From assembly GCA_947179155.2 (NCBI GenBank), contig OX359282.1, positions 21,235,010 through 21,299,009 on the forward strand: a stretch of 64,000 bases of DNA, read 5' to 3'. This document shows, piece after piece, positions 12,367 to 24,186 of this stretch; position 1 is the first letter of the stretch, and the number at the start of each line of letters is the position of its first letter. This DNA is from Hedera helix (lineage: Eukaryota; Streptophyta; Magnoliopsida; Apiales; Araliaceae). The notes below the pieces were generated by a model, which saw only the letters and a list, made by a program, of their open reading frames with translations, was not told the DNA's origin and did no database searches. Position numbers and translations under genes: made by a program.

Positions 12367-13297
12367 AAAGAAATTATTGTAAATATTAAAGAAATTGAAT
12401 AATAAATAAGAAAAATGAATGTTTTAAGTTAATAAAAATTATGGTTATGTATAATAGAATTATTATGACTTTTATGAAGGATAATATTTTGGAAACGTGA
12501 ACATGTTAATGTAACATGTTGTCCAAATAACAAAGTGAAAAATTATGAAAAATAATTTTTATATGTTATATGAATTATTTTATGAATTTTAGAGGTAAAA
12601 ATTTATTTATATAATTACATGGATGTCATTATGCGTGTACAAAATTTGTCAAGAAAAATACCGAAAAAGGTATTAATATTACTTATAAATCATGTTATGA
12701 TTTTTGATGAATTAAAATAAATATTTTATATACATTATATAAAATATTTATTAGACGCAATAATTACGTAATGTATTTAATTAACAAAATTTTTGCATGC
12801 AATTTTCTAGAAAAGTCCGGAAGTGGGCGTGTAAGTCGGTGGAAGGAAATTTTTAATTGAAAAAGGAGAGCAACTTGGGTTATAAAAAGGAGAAAAAAAG
12901 AACAAGAAAGAGAAAGAAATGAAAAAGGAATAAAAACACACAAAAACCCTCTCTTTCTTCCACCGTGCACCACCGCCCGAACCACCATGGCTACAAGAGG
13001 GAGAAAAAGAAAATATTCGAAGCTTCAAGGAAGGAAATTCAAGCTTTGAAGGTATAAAATTAAATTTATTTGATTTAATTATGTATTTATGATGTTAGAA
13101 TAATTTTGTGGGAAAAATAGGAAATAATTAGAATAATTATTTCAAATAATTTATGGATGTATAGTTATGAATTATATGATTTTTGGATGTATTTTGTTGT
13201 GAAAATTTGGTGAAAAAATGGATAAATTTGGAAAGGTGGCTTACTGTTTGGCGGAGGAAGAAGGAAGGAATTGCAGGGCTGCTGCGCCGCAGGGATG

Positions 13298-13416
13298 AAA
13301 CGACGCCGTTTAGGGCGTGCGAAAGAAGTAGCCGCGCAATGCGCGGAAGCTTCTGGAACGATAGAGAAACGACGCCGTTTTGGCGTCGGTAGTAATGGGC
13401 CGCGCGCAATGCGCGG
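13298..13416. repeat. GC-rich palindromic motif cluster
   Basis: AAACGACGCCGTTT occurs twice (13298-13311, 13367-13380). CGCGCAATGCGCG-type palindromes occur near 13333 and 13403. The same two motifs alternate in the unrelated Athila-like LTRs at about 16290-16465 and 21665-21835. The GC content stands out sharply from the AT-rich LTR around it. Confidence 0.85.
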
Positions 13417-13430
13417 CGGCTGGCACGGCT

Positions 13431-13630
13431 GGAAATTACCAGCGTGCCCCTGCCCTTTTCGGTTAATGCCGGTCGTGTCCTTTGACCACGGAAATTACGG
13501 TAATGCCCCTGGACTTTTCGGGAAATCCCGGTTGTGTCCCTAACGTTGCTGAAGTTACGAAAATGCCCCTGGGCTTTCCGGGAAATACCGAATATGTCCC
13601 TAAGGGCGCGGAAATTACCAAAATGCCCTA
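13431..13630. repeat. 60-bp minisatellite in the solo LTR
   Basis: About 3.3 units begin at 13431, 13490, 13550 and 13610. The unit pattern is GGAAATTACC, then AATGCCCCTGG, TTTTCGGGAAAT and TGTCCCTAA. Copies are diverged by point changes. No coding signal is evident. Confidence 0.88.
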
Positions 13631-14939
13631 GAAATGTTTTTTTTTTTTATGAAATAAATGTTTAAAAATCATAGAAAAATACTAAAAATATAGAAATGAT
13701 GTTTGGGCATTAAATTTAATATTTTTGTAAAAATATTAAATATTGTGGATTAATATTTAAATGTTTAAATATTAATCTAATAAGGTTATAATTTAGAAAA
13801 TGTTTAAATAAAATTTTCGGGCAACCATATATGTTTAATTTTATCCGATGAGTTGGGTTGTCCGTAGTGAATGTGATGGATATTAAGTTAAACGAATATT
13901 TTAAGAACGAGGTTAATATAATAAACTATATTAATTAATAATTAACCCGGTACCCTAAAATAAATCGTCGGGTAGGGTTAATTACGGTATATATGATATT
14001 AATTAATTAAATTAATATCATAAGTAATTATTATTTAATTATTTTATGATCATAGGTCGATCGAGTTAAGGTTTTGAGCTATTAATTGGACGCCAGACAA
14101 GTTCTTCAGTCCCTTTTATGTTAAATGTTGGAATGTTATGATATGTAATTCTTGTTTTAACTGCATACAAATTATGTGTTACGTGATACGTGATTAATAT
14201 GACCACAATGTGTATTTTGTGCAACGATATGAATATATATGAGATATATTGCTATAGTAGAAGCACAAGCACATGATGTATGACACACACCAAGCATGAT
14301 AAAGTATGTGCTACGTGAAGTATAACTGTTGAACTTGCTGAGCCATTGTGCTCATTACTTGCTTAATAAACATTTTTGCAGGTAAAGATATAAATTTCAA
14401 AAATATCAAATGAAATAGAGATGGATAACAGAAGGTAGTGATTGTTATTGTTCTATTTTGCTAATGTTATATTGATCTTTCGAATGTACACATATATGGG
14501 ATTCAGATAAGATGAACAGAGTTGAAATGTGAACTATAATTGTTCAAGATAGTGGTTGCGCTAGAAATTATTATATGTTTAATCTATGAATGATGATACA
14601 CGGAATATTTGTATGGATATGAATGGTATTAGAATTTGAATGCCGAGCTTTATGATACAAGTGAGAGAAAGAAAAAGTAAAGGTTGCGATCCATGGGACT
14701 AGGATCGAAATGTAAGGATTTTAAATATCCAAATGTTTTAATACAATGATTAAGTTGAGAAAAAGAAAAATTTATACAGAAAATTTGGTAATTGATGATA
14801 TTGAAATTAAATAATGGATCAATTTAGGTGATGAAAGATTTATTAACGGACCGAAATTTGGACGTAATGAAAATAATGTTTATTAAATACAAGATTTAAG
14901 GGAATAAAGTGGGTCGAATTTCGGGGTCGTTACAGGTGG

Positions 14940-15382
14940 AGTAACCAAAGTTCATACTTGGTTCTCATACATAAAGTTCATATAAGATTTCACGATTATT
15001 AGCCATTTCTCTGTGTCTTTACTACTCATCGCCTCTTCATAATTCCATGGATTATTATCATCTATGATGCGTATCTCATCATCATCCTCTATGATGAATT
15101 CATACATTTCAAGTAACTTCGGGACTCTTCCAGATTTACGAATAAATTATGGTACATTAAGTTGTACTACTTGGTCAGGTTCTTTCACTTGGTCTGTAGT
15201 GTTTTGCAGTTCTTGAACTTGTTCAAGATTTATCTTACTTTCACTGACCTCTTTAAGGATAAACTCCATTTCTAAAAAAGTACTACACTTTCCAACAAAC
15301 ACCTTTTGATCAGTAAAATGACAAAAATAATACCCTGCAAATTCTTTAGGATATCCCACAAATTTACACTTATCAGATTTTA
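14940..15382 (-). pseudogene. Copia post-integrase fragment, unit 1
   Basis: The minus strand encodes KSDKCKFVGYPKEFAGYYF and a following DQKVFVGK block, the conserved region just after integrase in copia polyproteins. It is followed by a low-complexity linker rich in Gln and Asp. The coding block is joined directly to the PBS at 15383, so gag to integrase has been deleted. Its RT continuation lies at 10500-11059 across the inserted solo LTR. Confidence 0.8.
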
Positions 15383-15394
15383 GCTCTGATATTA
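15383..15394 (-). promoter_or_regulatory. Copia primer-binding site (tRNA-iMet type), degraded
   Basis: GCTCTGATATTA on the plus strand matches 10 of 12 bases of the usual complement of TGGTATCAGAGC. Both mismatches are C-to-T. The LTR begins two bases further, at 15396. Confidence 0.7.
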
Positions 15395-15929
15395 CTGTTG
15401 GTTTGTAATATCCATGAACATATAATCAAATTGCACAATAACAGCGAAAGCATGGTAAAATCAAAATTAAAAATTTCACAAACCTTAACTAGGGTTGACT
15501 TTTATGCACAATTATTAATTAACAAAAAAGAGATAGATAATTATATCCTTATAAAATAAAACTTCCTTAGGCACAAGTTCAACTTCAATCCCTTCGTGTT
15601 CTCTTTGAATTTCACCAATTAGATTTCTTTGATCAATGTTAGTCACCCAAGTATTTGGCCTCTAGAGGTGATCCACCAAGAAAGAATAAGGATTCAAGAA
15701 GTGAGTGATGACAAACCTTAATTTTCTCTCTCTAGAGAATTTACGAGTACTCTTTCAAATCTTATGAAAATGTATATAACTCTAAACCATAATAAGACTT
15801 CTTTTATTTATAAATATAGACAACCCTTCTCAACTATTTTGGAGTATGATTTTAATTAAGCTCCCAATTTAATTAGGAACTAATATGAGAGCACTCTTAT
15901 TTATGAATTCCTAAACCATTTAGGAACTA

Positions 15930-15942
15930 AATAATAATAATA

Positions 15943-15991
<49 letters not shown>
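15930..15991. repeat. (AAT)n microsatellite, expanded
   Basis: About 20 AAT units, with one AGT, in the copia LTR. The sister LTR at 25180-25197 has only about six units, so the tract changed length after the duplication. Confidence 0.9.
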
Positions 15992-15992
<1 letters not shown>

Positions 15993-16066
15993 CATCTTAT
16001 TAATTTATAATTAGTATTTTAAAAAATACTGAAAAATAAATATTAAGCCATTTAATTTAATCTATC

Positions 16067-17535
16067 TGATAAGTCGATTTTATATCAATTTATTAGGTAT
16101 TTTTATACTTAATTATTTGTGAGTTTTTAAGTATTTTTAGTGTTTTAGGTGTTTTATTTATTATTATGCATTATTATTATTTTTAGTATTTTTAATTAAT
16201 TTATATTTATTTTTGTAGGAATTAATTAAAGCTTGGATGGCAAAATGGTAAATAAACCGCTCGATGGCAGTTTGGTAAATTCCAGCAAAAGGCGCCCGCG
16301 CAATGCGCGCGGCATAAAGAAATAAGCAGCAACCGAACAACGACACCGTTTTGGCTTAAGCGGCAACAACATATTTCGCGCAATGCGTGCAATGAATTCA
16401 GTCAGCAAATGAAACGACGTTGTTTGGCGAACGACTGAAGAAAGAAACGTCCGCGCAATGCATGGAGGCTGTGACCGGGTACTGTAGCGAAGGGGCTGTT
16501 TGGCAGACGCGGAAATTGCCCAAAACGGAATTATTCACGAATTTTTGCTACTTTTTGATTCCAAATTGAATTTTAATTTCAATTAGGGTTAGGATAATAA
16601 TTATTTTATTTTATTTTTATTTTTAATTATAAATCCTAGTAGGATTTGGACAAGTTATGAGGATTTTGGAGCCTATAAATAGAGGGTTTGAGACACAATG
16701 TAACATACAACTTTTCTATTAGAAAAATTATCTCTTCTATTATTTAGTGTTCTTTACAATTATGAGTAGCTAATTTATTTTTCTTGGTTTAAGTTATTGA
16801 AGCAATCAAGATTTATACACTATGAGATCTAATTTATTTTAATTGTTCAATTTATATTTTGAGTATTGAATATTTTTTGTATTTAATTTTATGATTAATT
16901 CGTTTAATTGCTAGTATGCATACTAGTTTATTATTCGTTGAAATCTATTGCTAAATTAAATATCAAATCCGTAATTGTTTGGTCACTTTAATTTGCGAAG
17001 CAACTAAGGTTAATAATTATTTTGCATATCAAAAGATTGTTATATCTTAGGAAGAATATTCATCTAAATTAAATGCAGACGCTTGGATTGTGTTGTTTAG
17101 TTCAACGATATCTTTATTTCTTTATGCTGCTACTAGGTTAAATCTTTAGCGCTTGTCTGAGATTATTTAGTAGTAAGGGTTATTTAGATCGCTTATTTCT
17201 GCTTAATTAAAATTAAGGAAAGATAGGAAAATTATTCGAATGGGAGTAATTATTCCACGTTGAATGTTTAAAATATGAATTGAGTTATTTTTGCATCAGT
17301 GATCAGTTGTAAATTCTTGATGGTGGATTTTGACTTAAAAGGATTTTTCTTCTTATTTATTTATTGCATATTTATTTTAGTTAATTTTATTTCTTTAATT
17401 AAAAATCCCTAATTATGGTTTGCAAAACATAAAATTAAATAATCATTCTCTGTGGGATCGACTCTTACTTACACTACTACATATTTATTTTTTCAAAGTA
17501 AGATTTTATTTTTGAGTGCTTGCGACATCTCACCA
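16067..17535 (+). repeat. Athila-like 5' LTR
   Basis: Begins TGATAAGTCGATTTTATATC and ends CTCACCA. A TATA-like CCTATAAATAGAGGG lies near 16672. The U3 part holds the CGCGCAATGCGCG and AAACGACG motif cluster (16290-16465). It resembles 21431-22911 closely along its length, with CpG-to-TpG style changes such as AAACGACGTTGTTT here versus AAACGACGTCGTTT there. Confidence 0.9.
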
Positions 17536-17540
17536 AATTT

Positions 17541-17558
17541 TGGCGCCGTTGTCGGGGA
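17541..17558 (+). promoter_or_regulatory. Primer-binding site, tRNA-Asp type
   Basis: TGGCGCCGTTGTCGGGGA is complementary to the 3' end of plant tRNA-Asp with one mismatch. It lies five bases after the 5' LTR. This PBS type is usual for Athila and Tat lineages. Confidence 0.85.
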
Positions 17559-17681
17559 ATGATTTTAATTTAATTTTATGCTTTTGTAAATATTTATTTA
17601 ATTTAGTAATTATTCTTTGTTTTTTTTTATTTTTCTAGCTTTCATCTTTTATTTGAGTTATGCATGTTAAAGATAGAAATC

Positions 17682-18819
17682 ATGGCTAGAAATCAAACTT
17701 TGAAAGAGCTTGCGGCCCTTGATTTGAATCAACAACCTTTAAGCATAACTTTTCTAAATTTAGATGCTAACACTTCATTTGAATTAAAATATGGTCTAAT
17801 CCATCTATTGCCCAATTTTCATGGCCTTGCAGGTGAAGATCCTCACAAACATTTAAAGGAATTTCATATGGTCTGCACAAATCTGAAACCTTCTGAAATG
17901 ACTGAAGAGCAAATTAATCTAAGAGCATTTCCATTTTCCCTGAAAGATTTGGCTAAAGATTGACTCTACTACCTACCCTCCGGAAGCATCACCACATGAG
18001 AAGAGATGAAAAGACTATTCTTGGAGAAATATTTTTCAGCTTCAAGGGCAACCAATATCAGAAAAGACATTTTTGGTGTGAGGTAGAACCATGGAGAATC
18101 ACTGTACGAATATTGGGAACGTTTCAAGAAACTATGTGCAAGCTGCCCCCCACTATCAAATCAGTGAGCAACTCCTCATCCAATACTTCTATGAAGGACT
18201 CATGTCTATTGATAGGAGCATAATCGATGCTGCTAGTGGAGGAGCTTTAGTGGACAAAACACCCGAAGCTATAAGAAACCTGATTGCAAACATGGCGACT
18301 AATTCCCAACAATTCGGCACTAGGCTTAATTTTACATCCCAGAATGTTAATGAGGTAGAAATTTCTTCACTTAAAGAACGAATTGCTAGTCTAACTTCTC
18401 TTGTTCGTCAAATGGCGTAGGTAATACACACCAAGTAAAAGCTTGTGGGATTTGTGCGGTAGTAGGACATCCAACAAATATGTGCCCCACTCTTCAAGAG
18501 GAGTCCTATGAACAAGTAAATGCAGCAGGTGATTTTCCTGATCGAACACAAAGGAGATATGATCCTTACACGAACACGTACAACTCAGGTTGGAGAGATC
18601 ATCCGAATTTCGGCTATGGAAATCCACAAGGGAATCTGTCTGTGATTCAAAATTTCTCAGGCTACCAATAATACAAACAGCCATATCCTAACAAACAACA
18701 TGGCCAATCGTATGATTCTCATATGTCTTTGGAGGATATAGTTAAACAACAAGGCATTAACACTTTGCAATTTCAATAGAAAACGAAGGCAAATATACAA
18801 AATTTAAATACACAGATGG
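17682..18819 (+). pseudogene. Athila-like gag pseudogene
   Basis: Gag forms the virus-like particle and binds RNA. The ATG at 17682 opens MARNQTLKELAALDL. Conserved gag text follows (FHGLAGEDPHKHLKEFH, then LRAFPFSLKDLAKD). TGG-to-TGA stops occur at 17961-17963 and in the SITTW position soon after. The frame changes near 18140, and NLIANMATNSQQFGTR is read at about 18280-18330. A zinc knuckle of CX2CX4HX4C form, CGICAVVGHPTNMC, is at about 18452-18494. More stops follow. Not translatable as it stands. Confidence 0.85.
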
Positions 18820-18824
18820 GATAA

Positions 18825-20147
18825 ATGACAATTGCCATCAGTAGATTGGAGGCGCAAAATTCTAAAAAAGTATCCTCGCAAACAATGGTGAATCCAAAAG
18901 CAAATGTTAGTGCAATCACGTTGAGAAGCGGTAAAAAGATACAAACTCTAAAAAAGAAAGAGTCTGCACCAAAAGAGCAAAGCAAAGTAGAAGCAGACAA
19001 CACGGACAGAGGAGACAGTAAAGAGGACGACAGTGTTCTAGGCAAAAATGATACTCCTAAGCATAAATTTCCACCTCTCTCTGAGTATAAACCGGTATCT
19101 CCTTTTCCTCTTGCTCTAACAGAAAAAAGGAAATATGAAAAAGATTCAAATTTATATGAAACTTTTCATCAATGCGAGGTAAAAATTCCATTGTTAGATG
19201 CTATTAAACAAGTACCTCGCTTTGCTAGATTTATGAAAGAATTGTGTACACATAAGAGGAAACAAGCACTCAAAAGATATGAAAAGGTACAAGTAGGAAA
19301 GAATGTGTCTACCATAATTCAAAGAAAACTCCTTACAAAGTGTCATGATCCAGGAATGTTTACTATCCCTTGCAAGATATGTGACATTAGATTTGAACAA
19401 TCCATGTTAGACTTAGGAGCATCTATTAATGTTATGCCATATTCTATATATGTTTCTTTGAAACTTGAACCTTTGAATATAACTGGTACTGTGATTCAGT
19501 TGGCTGATAGGTCTAACACTTATCCTAAGGGTATAGTAGAGGATGTTCTTGTGTAAGTAGATAATTTAATTTTTTCTGCTGATTTTTATGTGCTTGATAT
19601 GGAAAACGGTGATCAAAATGCTCCTATTTTATTAGGAAGACATTTCTTAAAGACTTCCAAGACTAAGATCGATGTTCATAGTGGTATACTGACAATGGAA
19701 TTTGATGGCGAAATTGTTAAGTTTAATATTTTTGATGCCATGAAATGTCATAATCCTGTCTACTCTATTGATGTGATTGAATCTTTAGCAGAAAAAGTTT
19801 CTAAAACTGATGAAAATGGTGAATTGAAAACGACATGCAGTCAGAGTTTTGGGAAAGCGAAAGAGGAGTTAGTCTTGAGTGCTGATTTGAAGAAAATTGT
19901 TGCGGCTATGAATGGTTCTCCGAAAGCAGGTAATGATCTATATTTTGACTTACCAATTCCTAACAAGAAATATTTACCTTTTGTTTTGCAGGATTACATT
20001 CCAGATTTGAGGCATCTCCCTCATCATCTCGAATGTATGTTCATTGAAGAGGGAGTAGAACCTTCATATCCATTGCAAGAGAGTTTGAACAAGTCCATGA
20101 TAAATGGAGTAAAGATGGATGAAATGGTCAAAATTCAAGAGGAATGA
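18825..20147 (+). pseudogene. Athila-like protease region
   Basis: A spacer with ITLRSGKKIQ leads to a retropepsin-like domain: MLDLGASINVMPYSIY near 19404, then IQLADRSNTYPKGIVEDVLV. The usual D-S/T-G is D-L-G, as is normal in this lineage. One TAA at 19554-19556 replaces a glutamine codon (CAA-to-TAA type). The same frame then continues with FYVLDMENG and ILLGRHFLKTSKTKIDV to 20147. A single stop thus breaks an otherwise long frame. No RT domain follows. Confidence 0.85.
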
Positions 20148-21430
20148 GTGACGTAGTGATTTGGCATGCTGTTAAGCCAATGACAATAAACAAAGGCACT
20201 GCTTGGGAGGCAACCCAAGAAAACAGATTTGCATTTTTTTCCTTTTTCTTTTTATAGTTATTTTTTGCTTTTTCTTTGCATCTTACTTTACATTGGGGAC
20301 AATGTAAATTTTAAGTGTGGGGGAAGGGATTTAGGATTTTTGTTATTTTTAGGTCATATTTTGAAAATTTTAGAAAATTTTAAAATTTTAAAATTTTAAA
20401 ATTTGAAATTTTGAATTTTGTGGGTAAATTCTCTGCAAACCCTCACGAGACAAAACTCGTCCACTTGGGGTAACCTTGGGGTTTAAAGACTTGTTGTTGT
20501 ACGTGCCAAGTGTAACCGTGTTTTCTACGAAAATAGGGTAAATTTTTTTTTTTTTTTTTTTTTTTATTTTATTTTTAGGATGTGTCACTTGAGCAATGAG
20601 TTAATTGAATTTTAAATTTTTAGTCAATGATAAAAATTTGATTTTTATTTAATAACTTTTGAAAAAGGGATAAATTTTTGCTTAGATTGAATTTTTAACT
20701 TTTTATTAGTTATTACTTTGTTTGAGATCCTTTATTTTTATGTACTTATATCCATTTGTTTGAACTAGTTTTAATTAAAAGAAAGTTTATATGGTTAAAT
20801 GCTTATGAAAGATATTTTTGAGCTCTATATCTTATTTGATCATTATTTGAAGTAAAATATAAGGCAAAATATAATTTGGAGGAGATGATTTAGGTAATTT
20901 TTCTAAGATTATTATTGAAGGAAAAAAATCTTGTGGTGGGTTGAGATAGAGCGTAAAACACACTCACTCATAAACACATGAAAAAGTGAGATGGAGCATC
21001 AAATGCACTCATTACAGAAGAAAAAAAAAGAGAAAGAAAGAAAAAAAATGGGATGGAACATAAAATGCACCCATTAAAAAAATAAAAAAATATGAAAAAT
21101 ATTTGAAAAAATTGATATTGATAATCCTAGTGTGCTTCATTAATTAAAATTTTTTTGATCTTCTGATTTATATTTGTCTGTATTAGCTGAAAGTGACATG
21201 AAAAATAAGTACATTAAGTTTTGTCGTATGTCTTTTATAAGGTAATTACTAACCTAAACTTATTCAAATTTTGATTAGTTTGATACATTTGGATTCACAC
21301 ACACACAAAAGATCTTGAGTAGAGTAAAATTGATAAATATGTTGAAATTCTGATATTTGCATATTTTGAAATTTTCTTTGAGTTATCATTCAAATTTTTT
21401 TGAGGCTGATGAGTTAAGTGTGGGGGTATT
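20148..21430 (+). other. 3' non-coding part and polypurine tract of the Athila-like element
   Basis: CTTGGGAGGCAACCCAAGAA at about 20204 and ACATTGGGGACAATGTAAAT at about 20291, followed by TTAAGTGTGGGGGAAGGG, are familiar markers downstream of pol in Athila/Tat elements. A second copy of the purine run, TTAAGTGTGGGGGTATT at 21414-21430, abuts the 3' LTR and is the probable plus-strand primer. A T run lies near 20539-20565. No open frame is supported. Confidence 0.75.
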
Positions 21431-22911
21431 TGATAAGTCGATTTTATATCAATTTATTAGGTATTTTTATACTTAATTATTTGTGAGTTTTAAGTATTTT
21501 TAGTGTTTTAGGTGTTTTATTTATTATTATGCATTATTATTATTTTTAGTATTTTTATTTATTTTTAATTAATTTATATTTATTTTTGTAGGAATTAATT
21601 AAAGCTTGGATGACAAAATGGTAAATAAACCGTTCGATGGCAGTTGGTAAATTCCAAAAAAAGGCGCCCGCGCAATGCGCGCGGTGTAAAGAAATAAGCA
21701 GCAACCGAGCAACAACATCGTTTTGGCTTAAGCGGCAGCAGCAGATTCCGCGCAATGCGTGCAATGAATTCAGTCAGCAAATGAAACGACGTCGTTTGGC
21801 GAACGACTGCAGAAAGAAACGTTCGCGCAATGCACAAAGGCTTTGACCGGGTACTGTAGCGAATGAGCTGTTTGGCAGACTCGGAAATTGCCCAAAACGG
21901 AATTATTCGCGAATCTTTGTTACTTTTTGATTCCAAATTGGATTTTAATTCCAATTAGGGTTAGGATAATAATTATTTTATTTTTCTTTTATTTTTGATT
22001 GTAAATCCTAGTAGGATTTAGACAAGTTAGAAGGATTTTGGAGCCTATAAATAGAGGGCTTGAGACACAATGTAACATACAACTTTTCTATTAAAAAAAT
22101 TATCTCTTCTATTATTTAGTGTTCTTTACAATTATAAATAGCTAATTTATTTTTCTTGGTTGAAGTTATTGAAGCCATTAAGATTTATACACTGTGAGAT
22201 CTAATTTATTTTAATTGTTCAATTTATATTTTGAGTATTGAATATTTTTCTGTGTTTAATTTTATGATTAATTCATTTAATTGCTAGGATGCATACTAGT
22301 TTATTATTCGTTGAAATCTATTGCTAAATTAAATATTAAATCCGTAATTGTTTGGTCACTTTAATTTGCGAAGCAACTAAGGTTAATAATTATTTTGCAT
22401 ATCAAAAGATTGTTATATCTTAGGAAGAATATTCATCTAAATTAAATGCAGACGCTTGGATTGTATTGTTTAGTTCAACGATCTCTTTATTTCTTTATGC
22501 TGCTACTAGGTTAAATCTTTAGCGCTTGTTTGAGATTATTTAGTAGTAAGGGTTATTTAGATCGCTTGTTTCTGCTTAACTAAAATTAAGGAGAGATAGG
22601 AAAATTATTCGAATGGGAGTAATTATTCCACGTTGAATGTTTAAAATATGAATTGAGTTATTCTTGCATCAGTGATCAATTGTAAATTCTTGATGGTGGA
22701 TTTTGACTTAAATCAAGGATTTTTCTTCTTATTTATTTATTGCATATTTATTTTAGTTAATTTTATTTCTTTAATTAAAAACCCCCAATTATAGTTTGCA
22801 AAACATAAAATTAAATAATCATTCTCTGTGGGATCGACTCTTACTTGCACTACTACATATTTATTTTTCCAAAGTAAGATTTTATTTTTGGGTACTTTCG
22901 ACATCACACCA
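21431..22911 (+). repeat. Athila-like 3' LTR
   Basis: Mirrors 16067-17535. Begins TGATAAGTCGATTTTATATC and ends CATCACACCA, followed by TSD CTATC. It holds the perfect palindrome AAACGACGTCGTTT at 21784-21797. Confidence 0.9.
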
Positions 22912-23573
22912 CTATCACCGTAGTATAAATTAGATATACTTAATCTATTATTATGATTATGACATTTACTTCTTAAATAAATATTTTTCTTTTGCGGTGT
23001 GACCCTTTAGGTTTTCCATATTAAACTAGTTGTAGAATACATCAATTATAACAATTCTTATCTTATTTAAATAAATAAATTAAAATATTTAATTTATTTA
23101 AATAAATAATATTTATTCTACAATAAGGGTAAGCATCCTTAACGAGTAACAACTTTTCAGATAATATATATTTCAACATTTAATCATTAAAGAAACTCTC
23201 AGTGAATAGTTAAATATGATTTATGCTTACTTCCGCCATGTTACATCAATTTGATTGTATGTATGTATGATTTCTGTAGACCAACAGTTGAATCTTTTAT
23301 ATGTGGCAGTGATGTCTTCACCAGTGATATGTGAAAATATATCATACAAGATTATTTGTTTTCTCGAACTTCTTCTATCACTTCATTCATAACAAGGAGT
23401 GCTTTTCACACCACCTTTACAGACCCTAAGTGACTAACCTTTAGGGGGCCGAACCGTAAGGGGAAGTCCTTAGTGTTTTGCCTCTTTTTTGGTTTATTTT
23501 CTCATTTTGCTTCGATAATTCAAGCTCAATTCTGGCATTCGTCATTGGGCATTTTGCCGAGCATCCTTTTAGA

Positions 23574-24153
23574 TCAATCTCTATAGGATTTTATCCCCAA
23601 AATATAAGATGCTTTTTCTAAATCCTTCATGGAGAAGTGTTTAGATAACCATATCTTAATCGATTGAAGCATAGGAACATCATTCTCTATCAGTAATATA
23701 CCATCAACATATAATACTATGAATGTGTAAGCGCTATCACCAACTTTCTTGTACACACATAGTTTATCTTCGTTTTTGATAAAAATCAAACTCTTTGATT
23801 ATCTCATAAAAATTGATGTTCCACATTTGAAAAACTTGCTTCAATCTATAAATGGATCGTTATAACTTACAGACTTGATTTGTTCTAACCTTTGAAACAA
23901 AACCTTTCGGCTGTATTATATATACATCATCTTCTAGTTTTTCATTGAGGAAGGTCATTTCCACGTCCATTTTCCAGATTTCGTAGTCATGATAAACTAC
24001 AATCGCAAGTAAAATCTGAATGGACTTGAGCATTGCTATTGGTGAGAAAGTTTCGTCATAATAAACAGCTTGTCTTTCTTTGAAACATTTTGCAATCGGT
24101 CGGGCTTTATAGGTCTCTACTTTGCCATCTGTTCCAGTCTTTCTCTTAAACAT
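23574..24153 (-). pseudogene. Copia RT fragment, unit 2
   Basis: Two overlapping minus-strand frames encode RT palm motifs: KMDVEMTFLNEKLEDDVYI at 23860-24153, then YVDGILLIENDVPM, KHFSMKDLEKASYILGI at 23574-23789. The catalytic YVDD is YVDG. A frameshift near 23800-23860 separates the parts. Not functional. Confidence 0.85.
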
Positions 24154-24186
24154 CCACTTACACCTAATTAGCTTAATGCCCTAAGG

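Larger units (their letters stand above)
11065..14934 (+). mobile_element. Long gypsy-type solo LTR with 5-bp TSD
   Basis: The element begins TGTGACACC and ends GGGGTCGTTACA. The target duplication GGTGG lies at 11060-11064 and 14935-14939. Unit 2 shows the uninterrupted site, with AGGAGGAGTAACC where this copy has AGGTGG split by the insertion. No pol or gag is seen. The block GCTGAGCCATTGTGCTCATT (14338) recurs in similar form at 59813 and is typical of Tekay/Del-like chromovirus LTRs. At about 11530-11566 there is a gag-pol-tail-like GGACGGAATCC, a polypurine run AAGGGGGGAAGAA and a second LTR-start-like TGTGAGGATCC. The solo LTR therefore contains an internal copy of the pol tail and PPT about 500 bp from its 5' end. 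Confidence 0.8.
16067..22911 (+). mobile_element. Athila-like Ty3/gypsy element lacking RT and integrase
   Basis: LTRs lie at 16067-17535 (1469 bp) and 21431-22911 (1481 bp). The target duplication CTATC lies at 16062-16066 and 22912-22916. The PBS matches tRNA-Asp. Gag and protease are recognisable at 17682-20147. Only about 1.3 kb of non-coding DNA remains between protease and the 3' LTR, so RT, RNase H and integrase are absent. It transposed as a unit despite this, since the TSD is perfect. It would have been a non-autonomous element using enzymes from a relative. Confidence 0.9.
10297..23421 (-). mobile_element. Ty1/copia deletion derivative, tandem unit 1 (interrupted)
   Basis: Unit 1 of a two-copy tandem; unit 2 is 23422-25778. 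In minus-strand order it has an LTR, a tRNA-iMet-type PBS, a post-integrase fragment, an RT fragment and an LTR-like tail. Gag, protease and integrase are missing: the PBS is joined almost directly to the post-integrase codons. Two later elements are inserted, at 11065-14934 and 16067-22911. Without them the unit is about 2.4 kb and aligns end to end with unit 2. Both units begin GACCCTAAGTGAC and end at an LTR terminus CACCTTTACA. Confidence 0.8.
15396..23421 (-). repeat. Copia 5' LTR, unit 1, split by the Athila-like insertion
   Basis: The LTR occupies 15396-16066 and 22917-23421. It begins TGTTGG and ends TTTACA, so the ends are TG...CA. Its sister at 24646-25778 is continuous: TAATCTATCACCATAGTATAA in unit 2 corresponds to the two flanks here, which proves the insertion site. 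It includes an AT-rich inverted repeat near 23060-23110 built on ATTTAAATAAAT. Confidence 0.78.

Noticed and set aside
12764..13543. Overlapping short frames on both strands in the solo LTR
   Set aside because: They overlap on both strands, carry no domain, and come from low-complexity and minisatellite sequence inside an LTR bounded by a target duplication.
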